Assembly (NCBI GenBank): GCA_947302895.1
Contig: CAMYWU010000021.1
Coordinates: 1 to 11,585 of the forward strand
From: an uncultured Clostridia bacterium
GTDB lineage: Bacteria; Bacillota; Clostridia; Oscillospirales; Acutalibacteraceae
Length of the DNA: 11,585 nucleotides
Direction: 5' to 3'
A program made the translations under genes and the position numbers. The notes under the pieces were generated by a model. The model worked only from the letters and a program-made list of their open reading frames with translations, had not been told where the DNA came from and did not search any database. Below, one piece after another: positions 7,999 to 11,585 of the stretch (positions within the stretch are counted from its first letter, which is position 1; every line of letters starts with the position of its first letter).

Positions 7999-8022
7999 TT
8001 ATTATCCAAAGGAGCAAAGAAT

Positions 8023-8187
8023 ATGGAAAAGCAAATTATTAATGTTAGAATAACAACCCAGGGCGAAAAGTGCGAAATGACAAGCGAGGAAATCAAAAAG
8101 TGGTATGAGGAAAAAATCGCAGGTCTTTTCAATTCCGAATACGGAACGCCGAAAATTGAAGTTGACGTTCAGAGAATAACAGAATAA
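8023..8187 (+). CDS. Small 54-residue protein, unknown function
   Basis: An ATG at 8023 has a strong AAAGGAG (8008-8014) with an 8-base gap and opens a 54-codon frame ending in TAA at 8185-8187. It starts 24 bases after the TtcA-like stop and ends just before the operon terminator, which supports a real gene. The product is acidic-to-neutral, with one Cys (MEKQIINVRI, then GEKCEM) and one Trp. The middle (about 20-35) looks helical and the ends look like beta strands (INVRITT and IEVDVQRI). There is no signal peptide or membrane segment, so it is probably cytosolic. I do not recognise the family. It may be a small partner of the thiolase, but nothing in its sequence proves this. Confidence 0.75.
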   Translation: MEKQIINVRITTQGEKCEMTSEEIKKWYEEKIAGLFNSEYGTPKIEVDVQRITE

Positions 8188-8210
8188 AGACGGCTCATTG
8201 AGCCGTCTTT
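8186..8210. terminator. Bidirectional terminator of the operon and the radical SAM gene
   Basis: An 11-bp perfect stem (8186-8196 with 8200-8210, core GACGGCTC / GAGCCGTC) closes a 3-nt loop. On the plus strand it runs into TTTTATTTTG, a good U-tract. On the minus strand the tail is only moderately T-rich. It begins within the stop codon of the 54-residue gene and reaches the stop of the radical SAM gene, so it sits between convergent genes. Confidence 0.85.
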
Positions 8211-9298
8211 TATTTTGCGTTTACTATTGCTTCAACCTTATCCTTGTTCATATAAAGGGTGCATCCGCCGATGTGGTCATCCTTGAGCAAGCCCTCTGTC
8301 TGAAGCGCCATAAAGAGGGGTGATTTGAGCGCTTCTCTGAGCGAGGTATCCTTAACATTGATATCGGAATATGGCGAAAACGGACAGGGCTCAGCTCCGC
8401 CGTGGGAGTTGATATGGAAAAATCCCCTTCCAGCCGCAACACAGCCGCCCGAGCTCTTTTCATCACCCGGAAAGGCAATGAAAACCATTCCTCGTTTTTT
8501 GCGCCTTAATCTCTTAATAGCCTTTTGCATAAATGCCTGCTCCTTTTCGGTTGGAGCAAGGTGGGTGCTCTCCTCGGTTACAGGAACAAATTCAACAAAT
8601 ATAACCGCCTTACAGCCGAGTGAATAAAGATTATCAAGAAATTCATCGGAATAAACCTCGCCTATATTCTCGGTTGTAACGGTAACGGAAGCGCCGAAAA
8701 CCATTTCACGCTCCTTTATGTTCTGCATTGCCTGAGTAACCTTGCTGTAAACCCCTTCGCCTCGGCGCTCATCAGTAAGCTTTTCATCGCCCTCAATGCT
8801 GATTATTGGAATAAGGTTTCTGTTTTCATCAAGAACATCGAGATATTTTTCGTGGAGATATGTTCCGTTTGTGAAAATCGGGAAAAGAATATTCTTGTGA
8901 TGAGCTGCCTGCTTGATAACGTCATATCTCATAAGCGGCTCGCCGCCTGCAAGGAGAATGAAGCTGATTCCAAGCTCGTCTGCTTCGGAAAAAATCTTAT
9001 CCCATTCCTCGCCGCTGAGCTGGTCAACGGGTGCGCTGTCGCAGCAGGCGTTGTTGCTTCTTGAATAACAGCCTGCGCAGTGAAGGTTGCAGCTTGAAGT
9101 TATGCTTGCGATTAAGAACGGGGGAATGTGTTCGCCCTTTCTTTCAGCAGCATAGCGCTTTTTTGAAGCTTTGCGTGAAGCTCTTGCAAACTGCTTCATA
9201 AATGCGCTTTCTTTTTCGTTCTTTGATGTTGCACGAAGGGAATCGCCAACAACTCTGATAACGCCCCTCGTCATATATCTCTGAATATTAAATGCCAT
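8210..9298 (-). CDS. Radical SAM protein with C-terminal SPASM/twitch-like cysteines
   Basis: This 362-residue enzyme carries the radical SAM motif CNLHCAGC (Cys70, Cys74, Cys77), which binds the SAM-cleaving [4Fe-4S] cluster, and GGEP (118-121) for SAM contact. A basic helical region of about 60 residues precedes the barrel. Towards the C terminus, Cys286 (SGGCVAAGRG), Cys305 (AEPCPF) and Cys346 (GGCTLY) have the spacing of an auxiliary-cluster (twitch or short SPASM) domain, and Cys85-Cys86 are extra. Such enzymes modify peptides, cofactors or sugars; the substrate cannot be named. There is no precursor-peptide-like ORF beside it. The start at 9298 has GAGGTG 4 bases upstream and its own promoter (9323-9351), so it is a single-gene unit ending at the 8186-8210 hairpin. 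Confidence 0.9.
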   Translation of the reverse strand: MAFNIQRYMTRGVIRVVGDSLRATSKNEKESAFMKQFARASRKASKKRYAAERKGEHIPPFLIASITSSCNLHCAGCYSRSNNACCDSAPVDQLSGEEWDKIFSEADELGISFILLAGGEPLMRYDVIKQAAHHKNILFPIFTNGTYLHEKYLDVLDENRNLIPIISIEGDEKLTDERRGEGVYSKVTQAMQNIKEREMVFGASVTVTTENIGEVYSDEFLDNLYSLGCKAVIFVEFVPVTEESTHLAPTEKEQAFMQKAIKRLRRKKRGMVFIAFPGDEKSSGGCVAAGRGFFHINSHGGAEPCPFSPYSDINVKDTSLREALKSPLFMALQTEGLLKDDHIGGCTLYMNKDKVEAIVNAK

Positions 9299-9322
9299 AA
9301 AACACCTCGTTTATTTTGTTCT

Positions 9323-9351
9323 ATAATAGCAACGCATTGATTATTTTTCAA
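9323..9351 (-). promoter_or_regulatory. Predicted sigma-A promoter of the radical SAM gene
   Basis: On the minus strand, -35 TTGAAA (9346-9351) and -10 TATTAT (9323-9328) are 17 bases apart, with an extended TG before the -10. The start would fall near 9316, giving a leader of about 18 bases that holds the GAGGTG ribosome binding site. Confidence 0.75.
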
Positions 9352-9367
9352 GAGTATTTCATATATT

Positions 9368-9397
9368 TTAACACTGTTTAAATTTTGTTAGTGCTAA
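9368..9397. promoter_or_regulatory. Possible operator dyad in the divergent promoter region
   Basis: TTAACACT (9368-9375) and AGTGCTAA (9390-9397) form an inverted repeat with one mismatch and 22 bases between arm centres, about two DNA turns. It sits just upstream of the esterase -10 element and beyond the radical SAM -35. It resembles the HrcA CIRCE arms, but the spacer is 14 bases instead of 11, so I do not call it CIRCE. Confidence 0.3.
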
Positions 9398-9410
9398 AAG
9401 TTCATAAGTG

Positions 9411-9419
9411 TGTTATAAT
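9411..9419 (+). promoter_or_regulatory. Extended -10 promoter of the carboxylesterase gene
   Basis: TGTTATAAT (TG at 9411-9412, TATAAT at 9414-9419) is a perfect extended -10. No good -35 lies at 17 bases; the nearest TTGTTA (9385-9390) is 23 bases off, which suggests dependence on the extended -10 or an activator. The start would be near 9426, ahead of AAGGAG at 9435-9440. Confidence 0.65.
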
Positions 9420-9447
9420 GATATCACACTTTGTAAGGAGTAATATT

Positions 9448-11271
9448 ATGAAAAAGGAAAAGGGAAAAATGAGCGTGTTTTACATAATAATTCTTGCGCT
9501 TGCAGCGCTTATCGGCTTTGCCGTGCTTGAGCTTGGCAAAAACACTCTTTTGGGGTGGGGGATTCTGCTTGCGGCGCTTATCGGCTTTATTGTTCTGGAA
9601 GCCTTTGTAACAAAGAAAAACGGCTTTTTTATTCATCTTCTGCTTGTTGTTGCATTTATCGGCGTTATTGCAGGAGCGTATTTTGCTTCAATTCCGCCTT
9701 ATAAATGCACGCCTGCAGTTGATAACAGGAATCCCGAGGTTACGGGTGTTGTTTCGGTTAATGAAGGCTATTTAACGGGCGTTTTTAATAAGGATAAAAG
9801 CGTTGAGGTTTATGCAGGCATACCCTATGCTGCGCCTCCCGTCGGCGAGCTCAGATGGAAGGAGCCCCAGCCCGCAGAAAAGTGGGAGGGAGTTAAGGCT
9901 TGCGATACCTTTGCGCCGATGAGTATGCAAAAGCGTGATGGCGAAATAATGAATTCGCTGACCAAGCTCTTTGGCTATCATTATTTCAATATCAGCCTTA
10001 AGGATAACTACCGTGAGGCAGTAAGCGAGGATTCGCTCTATCTCAATATATGGAAGCCCGCAGGCGAGGTTAAGGAGGCGCCCGTTCTGTTCTTTATTCA
10101 CGGCGGTTCGCTCACAGGCGGTCAGTCCTCCTTCAGCGAATACAGGGGCGAGGATTTGGCAAAGAAGGGAATTATCGTTGTTAATTTTGCTTACAGACTC
10201 AATGTTTTCGGTTATATGGCAAATAAAGAGCTTGCCGCTGAAAGCGAAAACAAAACAACGGGTAACTACGGACTTCTTGACCAGATTGCTGCGCTTAAAT
10301 GGGTTAATGAAAACATCGCCTCCTTTGGCGGCGACGCTTCAAAAATAACTATTGCAGGTGAGTCGGCAGGAGCTTCAAGCGTTGGAGCGCTCTGTGTTTC
10401 TCCGCTTGCAAAGGGGCTTTTCAGATATGCGATTGCCGAGAGCAGCGGCATAACTCCGAAAACTCCGTACCACACTTTCAGAAGCTTTTCCGATGCGCTT
10501 TCCGAGGGCGATAAAACAATGAATGATTTCGGCGCAAAGAGTATTGATGATTTGCGCAAGCTCTCCGCAAAGGAGCTTCTTAAAACAACGGCAAACAACA
10601 GCGCAATGACTGTTGACGGCTATGCCATAGCTGAGCAGCCATATCTCACCTATGAAAAGGGCGAAAATAACGAACAGGCTTTAATGAACGGCTATAACGC
10701 CCACGAGGCTGATGTTTTCAACCTCTTTACCGAGGTTAACGAGCCTGAGTATAAAGAGGCGCTGAACACCCTTTTTGGCAAATATGCCGATGAAGCGCTT
10801 GAAGCATACCCCGCAGACAGCAACCCCCTTGAGTACAAAATTGCAATTGAAAAGGGCGGAAGCGCAAAGGGCGCATATAATCACGTTTTGAGCGGAACAT
10901 GGTTTGCATACAGCCATAAAAAGTGGAGCGATTATATGGCGGCGCAGGGTAAGAACGTTTATTTCTATTATTTCAGCAAGAATAACGGCGCCCTGCGAGC
11001 TTACCACGCAGGCGAGCTGCCATATGCATATGGCAACCTCTGGCGACATAAAAGGAATTATACCGAGGAGGATTATAAGCTCTCAGAGCAAATGCAGAGA
11101 TATTGGGTGAACTTCGTTAAAACGGGCAATCCCAACGGCGATAACCTTCCATCCTGGGAAAAATACACCGCCGACCAAACCAAACTCCTGCAATTTGATA
11201 CAGAAGTTAAAATGATGGACGACCCGTACAGCAAACTCTATCCGATAATTGATAAAGATCAAGATGAGTGA
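9448..11271 (+). CDS. Membrane-tethered type B carboxylesterase
   Basis: The protein has 607 residues from the ATG at 9448, with AAGGAG 7 bases upstream; a TTG at 9385 lies before the promoter -10 and is unlikely. Three hydrophobic segments (about 9-29, 33-53 and 60-80) follow a Lys-rich start, which would place the enzyme domain outside. The domain is an alpha/beta hydrolase of the type B carboxylesterase family: GIPYAAPPVGELRW, the oxyanion HGG (218-220), nucleophile Ser306 in GESAGASS, acid Glu420 in NAHEADVF and His520 in AYHAGELPYAYGN. This family cleaves esters of short acids or alcohols; the natural ester is unknown. A cell-surface site could fit deacylation of plant polymers, given the nearby arabinofuranosidase, but this is inference. 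It appears to be a single-gene unit, ended by the 11303-11324 terminator. Confidence 0.93.
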   Translation: MKKEKGKMSVFYIIILALAALIGFAVLELGKNTLLGWGILLAALIGFIVLEAFVTKKNGFFIHLLLVVAFIGVIAGAYFASIPPYKCTPAVDNRNPEVTGVVSVNEGYLTGVFNKDKSVEVYAGIPYAAPPVGELRWKEPQPAEKWEGVKACDTFAPMSMQKRDGEIMNSLTKLFGYHYFNISLKDNYREAVSEDSLYLNIWKPAGEVKEAPVLFFIHGGSLTGGQSSFSEYRGEDLAKKGIIVVNFAYRLNVFGYMANKELAAESENKTTGNYGLLDQIAALKWVNENIASFGGDASKITIAGESAGASSVGALCVSPLAKGLFRYAIAESSGITPKTPYHTFRSFSDALSEGDKTMNDFGAKSIDDLRKLSAKELLKTTANNSAMTVDGYAIAEQPYLTYEKGENNEQALMNGYNAHEADVFNLFTEVNEPEYKEALNTLFGKYADEALEAYPADSNPLEYKIAIEKGGSAKGAYNHVLSGTWFAYSHKKWSDYMAAQGKNVYFYYFSKNNGALRAYHAGELPYAYGNLWRHKRNYTEEDYKLSEQMQRYWVNFVKTGNPNGDNLPSWEKYTADQTKLLQFDTEVKMMDDPYSKLYPIIDKDQDE

Positions 11272-11277
11272 TTAGCG

Positions 11278-11298
11278 GCAAGTTGCAAGTGACAAGTA
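11278..11298 (+). repeat. Three imperfect heptamer repeats
   Basis: GCAAGTT, GCAAGTG and ACAAGTA lie head to tail just after the esterase stop and before its terminator. The number of copies may vary between strains. No function is seen. Confidence 0.5.
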
Positions 11299-11336
11299 AC
11301 CTCCCGAACAGATTTCTGTTCGGGGGTTTATTTTTG
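11299..11336 (+). terminator. Strong intrinsic terminator after the carboxylesterase
   Basis: CCCGAACAGA (11303-11312) pairs with TCTGTTCGGG (11315-11324), extendable outward by several pairs, with the closing A-T opened to give a 4-nt loop. It is followed by a GGTTTATTTTT tail, starting about 30 bases after the stop codon. Confidence 0.9.
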
Positions 11337-11341
11337 CTGTT

Positions 11342-11379
11342 CACAATTGTTAGCTATCTCAAAGAGAACACTAATTGTG
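11342..11379. repeat. Short inverted repeat upstream of the predicted RNA promoter
   Basis: CACAATT (11342-11348) and AATTGTG (11373-11379) form a 7-bp dyad; an alternative pairing also uses TTAG/CTAA. It lies just upstream of the -35 at 11395 and could be an operator, but it may also be chance in AT-rich DNA. Confidence 0.3.
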
Positions 11380-11394
11380 CTAATAATAAATTGG

Positions 11395-11423
11395 TTGATA
11401 TTTGTTTATCTATGTGATAAAAT
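11395..11423 (+). promoter_or_regulatory. Predicted sigma-A promoter for a structured RNA
   Basis: -35 TTGATA (11395-11400), a 17-base spacer and -10 TAAAAT (11418-11423) preceded by an extended TG (11415-11416). The start would fall near 11430, at the first base of the long hairpin. Confidence 0.65.
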
Positions 11424-11429
11424 AAGAAG

Positions 11430-11585
11430 TGCCAAATAATATTCCAAAATTAAATACCCAAACTATAAGTGTGTGTTTTTATTCCTTGATAAAAATGCAT
11501 GCTCATTTCAGCACACTTATTGGGTGTTTTGGAATATTGTTTGGCGACAGTTAGAGCTATGCGTTTTTTGTGCGTAGCTTCGGCT
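11430..11585 (+). ncRNA. Candidate structured RNA or structured leader, 3' end outside the window
   Basis: No ORF with a credible start and ribosome binding site is visible in 11338-11585. Instead there is a long interrupted hairpin: a 19-bp stem (11431-11449 with 11527-11545, one G-T pair), then ACCCAA/TTGGGT (11456-11461 with 11520-11525), then TAAGTGTG/CACACTTA (11466-11473 with 11512-11519). Small asymmetric bulges separate the segments. The apical part holds TTTTTA/TAAAAA (11476-11481 with 11490-11495). A second hairpin, 11555-11563 with 11571-11579, has two G-T pairs and a U-rich loop. The predicted start at the stem foot supports an RNA. It may be a 6S-like or other regulatory RNA, a leader of a downstream gene, or a small palindromic mobile element. 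I match it to no known family. Confidence 0.5.

Noticed and set aside
9368..9397. CIRCE element (HrcA operator)
   Set aside because: One arm has a mismatch and the spacer is 14 rather than 11 bases; there is no chaperone gene beside it.
9385..9447. Upstream TTG start for the carboxylesterase
   Set aside because: It lies upstream of the predicted -10, has no ribosome binding site, and adds residues not needed for the anchor.
11431..11545. Insertion sequence or MITE
   Set aside because: I see no flanking target duplication and no transposase, and the arms are unequal. It is not fully excluded; genome copy number would decide.
11548..11563. TTAGAGCTATGC resembles part of the type II CRISPR repeat of Streptococcus pyogenes
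   Set aside because: There is one copy only, no second repeat or spacer, and no cas gene in the window. The match is short and lies in a hairpin that explains it.

Overview
The window looks like chromosomal DNA from a low-GC, Gram-positive gut or rumen Clostridia, probably Ruminococcaceae/Oscillospiraceae-like. This is inferred from strong AGGAG-type ribosome binding sites, sigma-A-like promoters with extended -10 elements, GH25 lysozymes carrying FN3 modules, sorting by signal peptide or membrane anchor, and a surface arabinofuranosidase. The genus cannot be fixed from this sequence alone. There is no integrase, transposase, phage gene or CRISPR array.

Layout. Bases 1-594 hold the 3' part of a CHAP-domain cell wall hydrolase (+). 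It converges, through a shared bidirectional terminator, on two tandem GH25 muramidases read on the minus strand (628-3253): a secreted one with an Ig-like and three FN3 domains, and a short membrane-anchored one. A divergent promoter region (3254-3393) separates these from a plus-strand operon (3394-8187). The operon contains a membrane-anchored GH51 alpha-L-arabinofuranosidase, a single-pass membrane protein with a Thr-rich linker, TcdA (ct6A tRNA dehydratase), a TtcA-like PP-loop tRNA thiolase and a 54-residue small protein. It ends at a second bidirectional terminator, which it shares with a minus-strand radical SAM protein (8210-9298). A second divergent promoter region leads to a three-TM membrane-tethered type B carboxylesterase (9448-11271), which has a strong terminator.

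The last ~250 bases hold no gene but are the most unusual part. A good predicted promoter (11395-11423) places its start at the foot of a 115-nt interrupted inverted repeat (11431-11545). A second hairpin follows and runs to the window edge. This looks like a structured non-coding RNA or a structured leader of a gene beyond the window, though a small palindromic mobile element is not excluded.

How the genes may work together. The left third is peptidoglycan turnover (CHAP peptidase/amidase plus muramidases). The GH51 enzyme, its coupled membrane protein and the anchored esterase could act on arabinose-containing plant polysaccharide at the cell surface. TcdA and the TtcA-like protein both modify the tRNA anticodon loop. 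Their joining to a glycosidase operon may simply be shared transcription.
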